Shown here one piece after another: positions 1-11,064 of a stretch of 64,000 bases of DNA. Position numbers and translations under genes: made by a program. Positions within the stretch are counted from its first letter, which is position 1; the number at the start of each line of letters is the position of its first letter. The stretch is from Prillingera fragicola (taxonomy: Eukaryota; Basidiomycota; Tremellomycetes; Trichosporonales; Trichosporonaceae): the NCBI GenBank assembly GCA_002335605.1, contig BEDY01000001.1:186001-250000 (forward strand), read 5' to 3'. Under the pieces are notes generated by a model. The model had not been told where the DNA came from. It ran no database searches and worked only from the letters and a program-made list of their open reading frames with translations.

Positions 1-933
1 TGGGATCCCAATCATCCTCATGGCTTCTCCGGCTCCATCTTCCTCCTAAGTGCTCCAATCTAAAGGAGAGGGCTGGTATCTCCTCCTCTGCGGGCTGCCT
101 GTATCCAGCTTCACCCCTACCGCCGGAACCCGCTGGGTGATGCCTCCCCCGATACTGTGAGGCAAAATTCTTTTGAGTCCTTCCCGGGCATGCTGATGCT
201 GCATGGCGCCTCTGTCCACAAGTCCAGCACAGTCCATTTGCCTGGGCATAGGCCCTCATCTCTGGGGTATAGTACTGGCTTGGTTGCGGGCAATTTTCAA
301 TTGAATGGCCCGGCTGGCGACATCGAAGGCACAGACATTTGCGCTTGCACTCGTCTCGAAGAGCGTGGGTGAGAGTGGGGGTTGGAGGGGTGCGAAAGAG
401 ACTCTTGGGCAGCGGTCGCGTATCTGGGCTTTTGATACTGTTGTTGGGGCTCAGAGACGGACGAGAGGGAGGCTGGTGCACGTTAGAATGGACCAACGAA
501 GTGAGCAGACACTTACTGGTTGTTGGCGAGGATCCTGGGTGTCGCTTTTGGGAGGTCCCCTATTGCGTGCGTTTGGGTCCCCTTCTGGGTCGTAGTAGAC
601 TGTAAGCTCTTGATAATTGTCCTCTGGGGGAGAACCGATGCCATTGGATTTTCTGGAGGCAGACTGTGGGGTCGGTGCAGGTAGCGACTGTGACGGTAGT
701 GGTGAAATGACTCCGGCAATGACAGCATAACACTGCACGAAAGTGAGTCGTGCGATGGCACTGAGGATGCGCTGAACCTGGTCATGCTCCAAGGTCTCGG
801 GAAGGTCACGGGCGAGTGCCGTGCGAACGTGCTCCTTGTCGCTGAAGGTGAGCGGCAAAGTGCTGCCGAATAGGTCATACAACTGGGAGAATGTCAGATG
901 CAGGCTGTCCCGGAAGCGCCGCAGAGCCGACAT
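1..933 (-). CDS. Novel N-terminal-domain protein with double CCHC zinc knuckle (3' end cut by window)
   Basis: Exon 1 is 517-933 (139 codons); a 44-nt intron at 473-516 has donor GTAAGT, branch TTCTAAC and acceptor CACCAG; exon 2 runs from 472 and stays open to the window edge, so the gene is partial. Residues 1-77 form a helical domain shared with the genes at 1509-2529, 3441-5037 and 9167-10727 (compare LRRFRDSLHLT with LELFRDSLDLT, and TFVQCYAVIAGV with TFFQCYSAVAEV). Exon 2 encodes two CX2CX4HX4C knuckles, CLRCRQPGHSIENC (residues 187-200) and CWTCGQRRHAASAC (221-234), whose first cysteines are 34 residues apart, exactly as in the neighbour. Zinc knuckles of this form usually bind single-stranded RNA or DNA, so a nucleic-acid role is inferred. 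No protease, reverse transcriptase or LTR is visible. The domain family is unknown to me. The join is phase 0. Confidence 0.7.
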
Positions 934-1508
934 GGTGGTTCTAGCCGCTCAGCGAGAGGGAGCCCTCGAGGCTAAAGAGGTATACAGGTAATGGTTCAGA
1001 GAGAGGAGTTCTGTGTTCGCAAGGGGTTTGGAATTTTGAGAGAAGGTTGGAAGCGGTAACACAAAACAGTGCGCCCCGCCTCCCAAATGCCTCTTGGCAG
1101 CCCGATTAACCTAGCTGCCCATCAGCGTGAAAATCTATGTAACCTGTAATTTTTCAAGCACCAAAGTCTACTGAGAGTCTAGGACATGTGCATATATCTC
1201 TCAGTGCCAACTTTTTAAAATTATTGATAAGTTTGGGTAAGTCCGCAATAACTTTCTGTAAGTGTCTGACACATTCGAGTCACGCTCTATCTGTCCGGTT
1301 GCCTAGAATTTGGCGTTGACCGCCTTTTTGAAACTGCTGTACTCCTAACACTGGCATGTGGTACGAGTGCGTTCATGCACATATGCATAACCGGCTATGA
1401 GTTGTACAATAGCAAGAGCGTGTCGTACATGGATGAGTTAGACACTTCAACGACCCTCAGAAATGCCTTCGAGTCTCGACCCCACGGCAACCTCAGCCCC
1501 CGTTGAGT
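934..1508. other. Intergenic, 3' of the 1509 gene and 5' of the 933 gene
   Basis: This 575-bp stretch separates two head-to-tail paralogous genes. It is more AT-rich than the flanking coding DNA around 1140-1260. I see no ORF, tRNA or repeat in it; it probably holds the promoter of the upstream-facing gene and the terminator of the other. Confidence 0.5.
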
Positions 1509-2529
1509 TCAATTTGACTCATCAGAGTTGTGGCGCTCATCCCGCATCCTGTCATACAGTGACACACGGCGGCCGTCGTGGTCTCGAGCAGCCGCTCTTC
1601 CGCGGATATACAGCCCCGTCGTGCTTGGACTGGCGGAACGGCGCGACGTCATACGGTGATCAGCCCCGTGGACGGGGCTGCTGGAACGGCCACGAGGGGC
1701 AGGAGAGGGGACGAGACCGCTTGGGCTCAATGACTGGCGGCGAGACGGATAGTTGTTATTACGGCCGAGCTCACCGCCGCCGTTGAGTTTCATCCTGAGA
1801 CGAGGGTCGCGTGATGAGTCCACCGAGCTTTTGGGCTTGCTGCCTGACGAAGCACCAAATGGCGGGGAATATGAACGGAACCTGTGGCTGGAAGGCTCTG
1901 GTGTCGCGCCACTTGCACGGAACGAGGGGGGAGGTTCACGACAGCCATGCGCGTAGTGGCCTTGTTTTCCACAGCGCAGACATAGGCCGAGGTCGGTACA
2001 GTCCTGGGCTGAGAGTGGGAGCGGATATGCGTCGGCGCTTTTGCAATTAATGGCCTTGTGCCCGTGTTTGCGGCATCGGCGGCACAGACCGTACCGCTTG
2101 CAGTAGGCTCGAGTCGCGTCTGTGAGGAGTGGGGCTGGTGGTGCGGATGGAGTGGCTGGTGTGGCTTGGGTGTCTGACACTGGTGTAGCTGGGAGTGGTG
2201 CGTTCTGTGAGTGTCAGCTGGCTTGAAGAGGGTGCACTCACGGGTCGCGCACTGTTGTTTGAAGCGCGAGGTCCAGAGGGTCGTGCGGCGTTGCCCAAGA
2301 CTTCGGCGACGGCAGAGTAGCATTGGAAGAATGTGGCTCCAGAAGAAGAGCCGAGCACCTGTTGAATGCGGGGGTGTTGATTCAGTGTTAAATTGGGGTT
2401 CACTTGGGCAATGGCATGGATCATGCGCTGGCGGTGTTCTGGGTCGATTGGCGTTGCTTCGGCCAGCAGCTCGAACAGTTGCCACGGGGTGAGGTCGAGC
2501 GAGTCGCGAAAGAGCTCGAGAGACTTCAT
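1509..2529 (-). CDS. Novel N-terminal-domain protein with double CCHC zinc knuckle, 327 aa
   Basis: Exon 1 is 2242-2529 (96 codons) and exon 2 is 1509-2204; the 37-nt intron 2205-2241 starts GTGAGT, has branch CTGACA and ends CACAG. The join is phase 0, as in all four paralogues. Residues 1-79 are the shared helical domain (LELFRDSLDLTPWQLFELL, TFFQCYSAVAEVLG). Two zinc knuckles follow, CRRCRKHGHKAINC at 137-150 and CLRCGKQGHYAHGC at 171-184, again 34 residues apart and preceded by a CKRxxLC-like lead shared with the gene at 1-933. The remaining tail, about 145 residues, is rich in Ser, Pro, Arg and Gly with RSxS motifs and looks disordered and basic. A single-stranded nucleic-acid-binding role is inferred from the knuckles; the function of the N-terminal domain is unknown. 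Confidence 0.8.
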
Positions 2530-3440
2530 TGCTAAGAGAGGGGAGAGGAGTGCCGCGTATTAGATTTCCCAAGACTATGTAGGGCAAATGGAAAAGCTGA
2601 TAAGAGTGAAGTTCAGTTGAAACGATCAGTGCATCCGTCAACTGTCAATCGCTGATGGCTGGGATGCTGTCCTCGCACGTCGTCGTCCCCAGGCCACACA
2701 CCAACATCCTTTGCCATCCCACCGACTCTGTCCAGATGGGCCTCCGGCGCTGCAGCTGGGCCAAGCCAAACATTTTCCAATGCTTATACTGCTGTGCCAA
2801 AAAGATGGACTGGCGACTGCCTCCTTGCGCAAAACTCCCTGTATAGATAAACTGCCAAATAAACTCCCGGCTGACAATCAACAGCAAGGCTGCACATCGT
2901 CTTTCTCTTTCACCCCATTCTCCTTCAACCATGCACTTACTCCATTAACCACTCCTTGCATACTAATCAGCCTTGCCAACTTACCTGGGCATCTCCAAGA
3001 GTGCATCCGTCGCGACATGAACTCCACGTAACACATGGATCGCCGTTCACAGACAGGCAAAGATGCCCCTCCGCGCCCGGGTCCGACGGGCAACATCAAG
3101 ACTCACCTCTTTCTCTCTTTTCTAGAAGATGGGGACCTCAGCTGCTAGATTACTGAGCTCCCTTACAGAGCATTGAGAAGCCGGATGGCCAAGCAGTCTG
3201 GTAGGCGGCGAGCAAGCTGTTGCCCGGTGCTCGTTGTCGCTATCCTGCCTCGCCCCGATTGAAGGGTTGTCCTTTGCCAATCCACCTTCCACTACTCTTG
3301 CTTCTGGCCATGAGCACACTTTGTCTTGAACGAACAGCGTGACACCCAACATTTTCACCATTGGCAAGAGCCTCGTCGCGTCAACAAAACGGTCAAACAC
3401 AGACCACTATCTTGTTCAACTCTCCACCTCTCGCTCCAGC
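2530..3440. promoter_or_regulatory. Divergent intergenic region between two paralogues
   Basis: The genes at 1509-2529 (minus) and 3441-5037 (plus) diverge from this 911-bp region, so it should carry both promoters. Pyrimidine-rich tracts occur near 2900-2930 and 3108-3122. Reading frames present on both strands look like chance: they do not share the composition or the splice pattern of neighbouring genes. Confidence 0.45.
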
Positions 3441-5037
3441 ATGGGAGACCTGCAAGCTTTCCATCGCCAGCTTGGATTCACCAACGATGCGTTCACACAC
3501 CTGATTCTCAGCCATCGGCCTATCAATGAGGCTCAGAAGGCAAGCATTGCACTGGCCCTCGCACGCTCCGTCCCAACGGCACTCAACTGCATCTCGCTCA
3601 ACCGCTTCCTAGCAGCCAACGGGCCACCAACGACTTTTCTCGAGTGTTTTGCTGCTATTGCTCGTATTCTTGCTCACAAGGACGCCGACTCTATCGACAG
3701 CGACAGCGCTGCCGACGGGGACACCGAGTCAGTTGTGCCCGACGAGATTCTCAGGAGTTTCAAGGTTGGTCACAAAGAGTGTGATGGGCGTTGATTGTCA
3801 GTTCTCAGCCCCACCCACGCCCACTGGACAAGCTGGAGCTCATCCCTGTCAAATCATGCCTCCGACTCCCACCAAGCCACCCTCCTCGGCTTCACCAGTC
3901 CCACCTGTCGCAACCCAGCAGGCTCAGGATACACCGACCAAGGGCGGCTCAGGCAGCAGCACCACTCTCTCGCCAGACCTATACGCCGAGGCGCATCTAA
4001 CTGGCGCCGCAGCTAAACGCACCGGCCTACGCAAGCACCTGAGCAAATCGCGTCTTCAGATCAAAAAGCTTATCGCCAAGGGTCCTCGCAAAGGTGACGC
4101 TGGATCTTGGTGGAACGCGACTGCTGCTGCTCCTCAGCCTGCACAGCAACAACTAGAGCCTATCAAGTCCATAGCGACTGAACTTGCGGCAGTCAGCGCC
4201 AAGACTGCCGAAGACAAGAAAGCAGCCATTCTCGCCCACTTTGCCCGAGACAACGGCACGCCTGTTCGCCGTCACAGTCATGTGGCCAGGCCTCACCTCT
4301 CCCCAGCCGACGTGGAGACGCGTCGTGCTCGTCGCCGCACCTTGCCCCCTCAGCTGCACGACTCTGTTCCGTCGTCACCCGAGCTGGAGCGCTCGGCCAC
4401 ACCATCCATCATCCCCGTGCAGACTCGCCAGCGGCTCCTGAGCATGCCTCCCGTACCACCGCGCCCAGCCATGACCATGCTCTCAACCCCCGGGGAGGCG
4501 GCAGCTCGTCAGCGACTCATGAACCTTCACATTGGTGGACCTCACTTTTCATCCCCACCGCCTGTCCAACACGGCTTCACCTCCTTGGACCAGCTAGTCC
4601 TTCAAGACTCCCTCGAGCCAACCAAGATCCGTGCATCCCAAGCACAAGCCCGCTCCAAAGCTCTTGCCGCACTGGAAGCCAGCTCCGCCATCCAGACTGC
4701 TCGTGACAGAGAGGCGAGCGATGCGAGGGCACATGAGCAGATGCTGGCTCACCTCCACCGTCTCAAGGACCAGACCGAGGCGTTCGCTGAAGACACGCGC
4801 TTTGGCGTCGTCAAAAAGGACAAGGGATCCAAGGCTCAGACACGCAACTACGAGATACAGCATGTCGGCGACGGGTACGGCTTGAACGGCTACGGCGGCC
4901 AGCGCCGCGTCGGAGCGACACACGCGAAGCGCGAAGTGAGGAAGCGCACGCCGTCGCGGGTGCCCGTTATCGTGTTTGGGGATGCGAGTGGGACGGGGTC
5001 GGATTTCAGTGTTGACGAGACGGATCTCGTGCTCTAG
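3441..5037 (+). CDS. Novel N-terminal-domain protein with long disordered tail, 519 aa
   Basis: Exon 1 is 3441-3764 (108 codons) and exon 2 is 3802-5037; the 37-nt intron starts GTTGGT and ends TGTCAG, phase 0. Residues 1-78 match the shared domain of this locus (LQAFHRQLGFT, ALARSVPTAL, TTFLECFAAIARIL). An acidic stretch rich in Asp and Ser follows (about 82-100). The tail has a basic segment (RKHLSKSRLQIKKLIAKG), Pro/Ser/Thr-rich stretches, and an Ala/Arg/Gln-rich segment around 370-440 that could form helix or coiled coil; it ends acidic. It has no zinc knuckle, unlike the two paralogues to its left. The start ATG (CCAGCATGG) is chosen because it begins the shared domain. I cannot assign a function. 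Confidence 0.75.
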
Positions 5038-6332
5038 ATGCTTTCGCTCCATGGCGAAGGTTAAGGGAGCGGTGGGTGGTCGTAGGCGATGTTGATCCTG
5101 TCTGGGGCTGGCTGCTGTCGTTTGATATCCTCTTTTCACGTCGCGTAGAAGTGTCCATGACCATACTGTATGCACATATGCGCCTCATATTGTACGTCGG
5201 TGGCTTATGGGCCTTTGACGGATGGTGGTGGAGACGGTGCAGTGCTACATTTTGGTCTGAGCATTGCTTCGTGGATCGTGAAAAGCTGAGCGTCATTACA
5301 CAAGCCCCTAGGGTAAGCATTAACCCACAGCAAGCTAATGGTAATCAGAAATTGAAATAGCCCGAGACTAATGATATTAGCTTCCGCTAATGAGTCGCGT
5401 CCTTCGCGTCCACGGCTTGATGGCTTTGAAGAGTGGACCACCTCCACCCACGCGACTCGCCACCCAACTTGCAACTGCTCTTTCAGTTATCGCAGCACTG
5501 TCCTCGGCCTCGACGTTCATTAGCATAAGAACAGGAGGGTAGACTGGGAGTATAGCAGCAGCTCATCACCTCTTTACTTATCTGATCTTATGCATCAGAC
5601 CTTCTCAGCTTGCCTGAGCGTTATTGCAGGCAGACCAGCGACCAAGCGAGCTTCCCGGCCTACCTACATAGAGTAACGCCATACCTGACCCCTACCTGCC
5701 CAGCCCGCCGTTACTAGTCGCCGTCCACAAACCCTCACTACATGCATGACTGACAACGAGCAGCAACTGACAGAGTACGACTCATACTCAGGTCCAAAGC
5801 CATCCCCGTCCCGGACCCCACAGCACCCTTTGTCACCACCACCACTCGTGTTGCCACCCAGCGGCCTGGCTACCTCCACCGCTTCCGCGCCGTGACCGTT
5901 CCTCTTTCCACCTTCCACTGCTTGTCTTCTTGTCGTGGGAAGCATCCACATTTCGTAGCCCACTATGTAGACGTTTCGGCAGCACTGGTGTCTAGTGCGA
6001 GTGACGCCAAGGCAAGCTTACATGAACGATCAGGCGCGCACGACCCACCAAACCCACCTCCACTTTGTATCCGCAGCGTGCCATGCATCTGCTTCGTGAC
6101 ACTTGCCAGTTCACGCTTGCCAAGCTATGCATAGGATACTCTGCTGCCAGCTCTCAACTGGATCTGGCTCGAAGCGAATGTCCAGCCAGGCGTGCCGCCA
6201 GGCAGTGTTTGAAATGGACCCTAAAGAGACCATCTCCCCGCCATTGTCACACTTTTCCATTCATCCATCCACCCGTTCAGCGCAAATACTCGCCACAATG
6301 TCTCCATCGTACTTCCCAGGTCGCGGTGCACA
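5038..6332. other. Long intergenic region upstream of the 6333 gene
   Basis: About 1.3 kb without a convincing gene. It contains pyrimidine-rich blocks around 5560-5900 and 6230-6300, in keeping with a long 5' leader or promoter for the coiled-coil gene that starts at 6333. I see no tRNA fold, tandem array or protein-like ORF. Confidence 0.4.
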
Positions 6333-8660
6333 ATGCGCCGCTCGCTCGACTCGCTCGCTGATCTCAGTACGTTGCCACCCCGCGTCGCCACTTGGCTAGT
6401 GGTGATGTGCAGACGAGGCTGGTGGACGCGGTGATGCTGACCACAACACAGTCAGGGTTGAGCCAGAGCAAGACAAGCATGGATCGAAGTCGCGCTGGTT
6501 CTCTAGTGAGTCTCTCTGGGCTTGCTCGGCGACTCCGGCGCGTCGCGTCGCGTCGCCTCGCAATGGCGTCACGCTACCCAGCTCGGCGTAACGCAGCACT
6601 GACAGGCAGGACGCGCGTCGACCCCGGCCAGACCAGTCTTGATCCACCGCACCTCCGTCCCCGCCCCGCACAGCGCGCACATTGAGCATACGGAGGATGG
6701 GCAAGGCGGTGAGCCGATGCGCAGGAGCGGCAGCGACGGGTGGTCAGACTACAGCATCATCTCGGCGCCGACCACGCCGCTGGGGAGGGTTGGTGAAACT
6801 GGTGGCGAGTTGGTGGATCCTCAGATCGCGCAGGAGCTGTCTACCGCTCCAAGTTCTGCGAGTACGCTGGGAGGGGCTGCAGGCGGAGAGGGGGATGCTC
6901 GCGGCACGTCGGTGACGCAGGGGCGAAAGTACAAGTTCCGGCTTCGCCGCCGGTCCCCACCCGTTCCGCTGCCCGCTCCTGTGCTGTCGGATACGCAGGA
7001 GGATGCGCTGCAAGATGCGTCAGAGGCAGCCGCCCTTGACCCAGCATCAGCAGTCATCGACCACGCCATCGCCTGCCTTCCGCCGCCGAGCCTCACATCG
7101 CCCAAGCTCCCATCCCCGAAGCTCCCACCAACACCTACATCCCCGCCGGGGTCGCCGAACCTCGCCCCCCGCACATCCCCACACGTGCGTCCCGCCCCGC
7201 TCCCGCCCACAGACCCAAGTCTTTCAGCCCAGCTCAAAGATCTCAAGAGCAAGCTCATAGACGCCCAAGCTCGCGGAGACAGATACGCCAAGGCCAATGC
7301 CACACTGCAAATTGAGCGCGACGGGTTGAAACAGCGCGTCGCGGCGCTGAGGGTTGCCAACTCGGATCTGAGACGCGACCTGGCCGAGGCCAGGCAGAAG
7401 GCGCGCGACCGTGCCGTGAGGGACGTGGTCGTCTCGAGGGCTATTGAGCGAGAGAGGGCAGTGCAACTGACGCGAGCGGCCAGCGGAGTGAGTTTGGGTG
7501 CAACCCCGAGCACGTCCTCCACGTCTGTACCATCTCTGCGTGCTGGTGGTGATGCGGGGCATTCTAGTCCAAGCACGCCAGGCAGCGCTGATCCCGTCGC
7601 GCTCTTTCTCGCGGGCGAGACGGACGGGTCTTCACTGGAGCGCACACCGAGCGGGAGCTGGAGCTCAAACTCGACTCGCACAGCTGGTCGTGGTCGTGCA
7701 GGCTCGGGTAGCGGCAGCGGCAGCGCCAGTGTCGCGAGCTCTCGCCCCTCCAGCGGAAACTACACTCGTACGTACGGCTCGGCACTTACCATGTCTTCTC
7801 TCGAGGGGTACGCGTACGGCAGTGGCTATGCCAGCGTCGCGATGAGTCGCACCGGTACCAACAGCTCCATCGGCACCGCTACAGAGTCGGCACCAGGCAG
7901 CCCCCCGCGGTCTCTTCCCCGCAGCGCCTCCGATCCAGGTTCCGTCTCCTCGGTCAGCTCAAGCAGTGGCACTATTGTACCGCTCATTCTTTCATCGGGG
8001 CCCAGCTCAACGATCAGCACTACCGCGATCGTTGACGGGGAAGAGGAGGACGAACCGACGCCAACGATGGAGTCTTCCCGCACCGTCCCCTCCCCAGCGT
8101 GTCAAGTGAAGCTGACCAACACCGCTCGTGTCGTCAGCGCGGCAGGTATGGTCATGCTCGACGCAGGGGACAAGGACTTCACCTTCTCTGATCTGAGTAC
8201 CATGGCGGGCAGTCCGAGACAGAGTCCTAGTGTTAGCCCGCCGCGAACTGCCAGCCCATCCGGGAGGGCAAGAGGTGGCAGTCAACTCAGCCTCAAACTG
8301 AGGGACACGAGCTCGCCCCCAAAGACTGCCACCACTCCAACTAGTCCCACCCGCCCACGCCCAAGTAGCCCGAGCTACGTCAACCCATCTATTCCAGTCA
8401 GGAGTGACCGCGGTAAATCCCCCTCCCCGGCGCGCTCGCGACCACCCCTCCGTCGTTCCGGCGCAGACTCGCCACCCCCCACCCGTCCACCGCTGCCCGG
8501 TCTCGCCAAAGTGGAAGGCGGCGCAGACGATGGGCCTGTCACGCCCCTGCCCCCAAGCCCGCTTGAGATGACGCGGGAGCTTGATGAGGAGATTGGCGAG
8601 GTTGTCGAGGCCCGCAGGCTGAGTTTTGCGTTTGGGCTGTTGAGGAGGGAGAGGAAGTAG
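6333..8660 (+). CDS. Coiled-coil, Ser/Pro-rich protein
   Basis: Three exons: 6333-6366, 6452-6505 and 6610-8660. The introns begin GTACGT and GTGAGT and end ACACAG and GGCAG, and the phases agree, giving a protein of about 712 residues that begins MRRSLDSLADL. A heptad-rich coiled coil of about 80 residues covers roughly 7215-7470 (LKDLKSKLIDAQARGDRY, then LRVANSDLRRDLAEARQKA). Either side is low-complexity Ser/Pro/Thr/Gly sequence with many SP and TP sites, suggesting phosphoregulation. A second helical segment near the C-terminus (REL, then EEIGEVVEARRLSFAF) ends in Arg/Lys. No catalytic domain is visible. A scaffold or cytoskeletal adaptor is possible, but this is inference; I do not recognise the family. 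Confidence 0.7.
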
Positions 8661-9166
8661 AATGCTAGCAAATGGCTGACTGACCTTCGCAGCAAGTCGT
8701 CTGCCACGCATTCAACCCATGAAAGCATTCACGGACGCCATTGCAGCTTCACCTCACACCTCACCGCCCAGAGTCGCGCCAAGCGGCCTTTCAAGGCTTT
8801 TATTCAACAACGACATTCACAACATCTACGGCCCTATGCTGTGACCTTATTTGCATTCGGCAGTGCACCTAACACCCTCGGTCGCCGACACAATCTAATC
8901 ACAATTCCCACAGCCGAGCATCGACAAAAATCTAAATCAGCAACCGGAGAGGGACGACCTAATCAGCCACGAGAGCGAGCATTTGGCATAATCAACCCCA
9001 CGTACACGGCCAGCATCTACTCGGCATGTATCGATATCATCGAGCAGCTGCATACTGGCCAAGGCACTAACACGACTGACAAATAGGTTGGGCACAATCC
9101 AGGCAGACTTTATCGACACTACGCACAATCCCAAAAACACGACCAACAACACAAGACCGAGGCAAG
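8661..9166. other. Convergent intergenic region
   Basis: The 6333-8660 gene (plus) and the 9167-10727 gene (minus) end facing each other here, so the 506 bp should hold only 3' UTRs and terminators. I see no ORF of protein-like composition, no repeat and no RNA gene. Confidence 0.5.
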
Positions 9167-10727
9167 CTAAGCACGACTCCATACCTCCCCAGCCTTGACC
9201 CACCCCTCACTCTCCACACCCTCCCACTCCCCGCTCTCACCCCTACGCGCACCACCCAAACACTCCACGACCTCGCCCGACCGCCCAGTCTGACCACCAA
9301 CTGACCCCGTCGTACAGCCGCGCCCCTTGGCCGCCCACGCTCCGCCTGCAGCTTCCCAGAGCTCCACTCTCGGCGGGTAGGGGATACCGACGTCGCCGGG
9401 GAGGAAGAATGCCTGCGCGAGCAGCTCGTCACTCGGTTCCGCGCGCGGTACGTGCCTCACGGCGCTGACGGGCGCGTGGGCGGGGGCGGGAGCGAATCTG
9501 GCGCCGTGGCTGTGATGCCTTCCGTGGATGTGCGTGCTGACCGAGGCGCGGGGGTGGGGCTGTGTGTTCCATTGTGGCGGGCGGGCTGTGGGGGGGACGT
9601 AGACTGAAGTGCTGGAGAGGGACACGGCACGGTCGCGGCGTGGGGCAGGTGACGCCAACTGTGATTCCTGAAGGCTGGGCGGGGCTGCCACAACGGCTGG
9701 AGTGGCGTGGACGTGTGGTTCGACAGTGCTGACCCGACTCGGCAGCTGTGACGCTCCCAGCGCCTCGTCCCCGCTACCGTCCCCGCCGCGTACAGGCGGG
9801 AGACTCGGCGTCGTGCCCCGCTCAGCCCGCAGACCCACAGCGCACGGCGTATTGTGCTCCCCCTGGGGACGCGCAAACTGCGCCGTCCATGCCGGCTTGG
9901 CACGGGTTGGCGGGTTGGGGCTGGATGCGCGGGCGCCGAGGGCCGGGTGGACCGGGAGGGTGGTGACTGCGATTGAGGTTGGGGGGTTGCGGCGGGCGGA
10001 TGTGCTCCACGCTTGGGTCGTGGGGTAGGGCGGCGGCCAGGTTGGCGTGGGGAGTGGGAGGAGGTCCCGGATGCTTGTTGTTGGGATTGTTATCGGTTGG
10101 GGCAGTGGCTTGGGCTTTGGTGGGGAGGGGGAAGATGTTGGGTTGCTGCGATCGCTGGGGGTGCGCATGCCGTATGCTGGGTGCAGGGCCGAGGCGGAGT
10201 CCGTCGTATGGTTTGGTGGGGAATTTCGGCGGTTGACGGGGAGGAGGGCTGGGGGGACATTGACTGAAGGCGACGGCGGTGATGTGCGTGGGCCAGATGT
10301 TGCGGTTGGAGTCGTGCTTGGCTCAGAGTGGTTGACAGAGAACTGAACGTCAGCGGTGACAGCAGTGGGTACTCACGCCAGAGACAACCCGGCGCTTGGG
10401 GTGGCTGCTGGGGTGACAGCTGTCCATGGAAGCTCCCCGCTCCAGACAGACGTCGACGTCTCCCATTTCGTCTACCACTTGCGCAATAATAGTGCACGCC
10501 TCCCGCAAGGTCACCGCAGAGGCTTCCTTCAAGATTTCCTGCACCGCAGCATGGTCCAGCACCTCGGGGCGACCGTAGTCGAGCGCGAGCCTGATGGGCG
10601 CTAGGTCGGTGTCGTGCATCGGCTGGGTCGAGATATGCTCCACGAGGGTGACAGTGGGGATGCCGGCCTGGACGTACTCTATGTCGCCCATTGTCGTGTC
10701 CAACGGATGGGCCGGTTGCTGCTGCAT
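9167..10727 (-). CDS. Novel N-terminal-domain protein with Pro/Ser-rich tail, 508 aa
   Basis: Exon 1 is 10377-10727 (117 codons) and exon 2 is 9167-10342; the 34-nt intron 10343-10376 (GTGAGT, branch CGCTGACG, acceptor TTCAG) joins in phase 0. Residues about 12-90 are the most divergent copy of the domain shared with 1-933, 1509-2529 and 3441-5037; alignable parts are IRLALDYGRPEVLDHAAVQ and LREACTIIAQVVDEM. The rest is a long disordered tail rich in Pro, Ser, Thr and Ala, with a His-rich patch (HIHGRHHSHGARF) and a more ordered segment near the C-terminus (LLAQAFFLPGDVGIPYPP) that may be a short binding module. No zinc knuckle is present. Membership in the family rests on domain pattern, position and the shared phase-0 intron. 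Function unknown. Confidence 0.7.
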
Positions 10728-11064
10728 AATTGTAAGATCAATACGCGATGAGGGATGAAGGATGAGACCATCTCGTCAATAAGCCTGTATTATGCTGATC
10801 ATCTTGTGACATGCGCGATTCAGTGTGATGGCTCGGCCCACCCTCGCTACCCGCTCAGAATGGCACCCTCGACACACTGGGAAGATTGTGGACACTGCGC
10901 ACTGCCGTCTGTGTATGTTCGGGGTGGTAGGTACGTGTGCGCCGTGCGCGGAGTGATGGCGTGAGGTGGCTGGAGGGAACGCCACCAACGCCAATGGCCT
11001 GTGCACTGGTCTTGTGATTGTGCCTTCGAAGAGACATACATTGCACCCCATCATGTCCAACAAC
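10728..11064. other. Short intergenic region
   Basis: This 337-bp stretch lies 5' of the 10727 gene and 3' of the aspartic-protease-like gene ending at 11065. I see nothing in it beyond the expected promoter and terminator. Confidence 0.5.

Noticed and set aside
1..2529. LTR retrotransposon suggested by double zinc knuckles
   Set aside because: No LTRs, protease, reverse transcriptase or integrase are visible, and the genes have introns in a shared position. Sequence left of the window could still change this.
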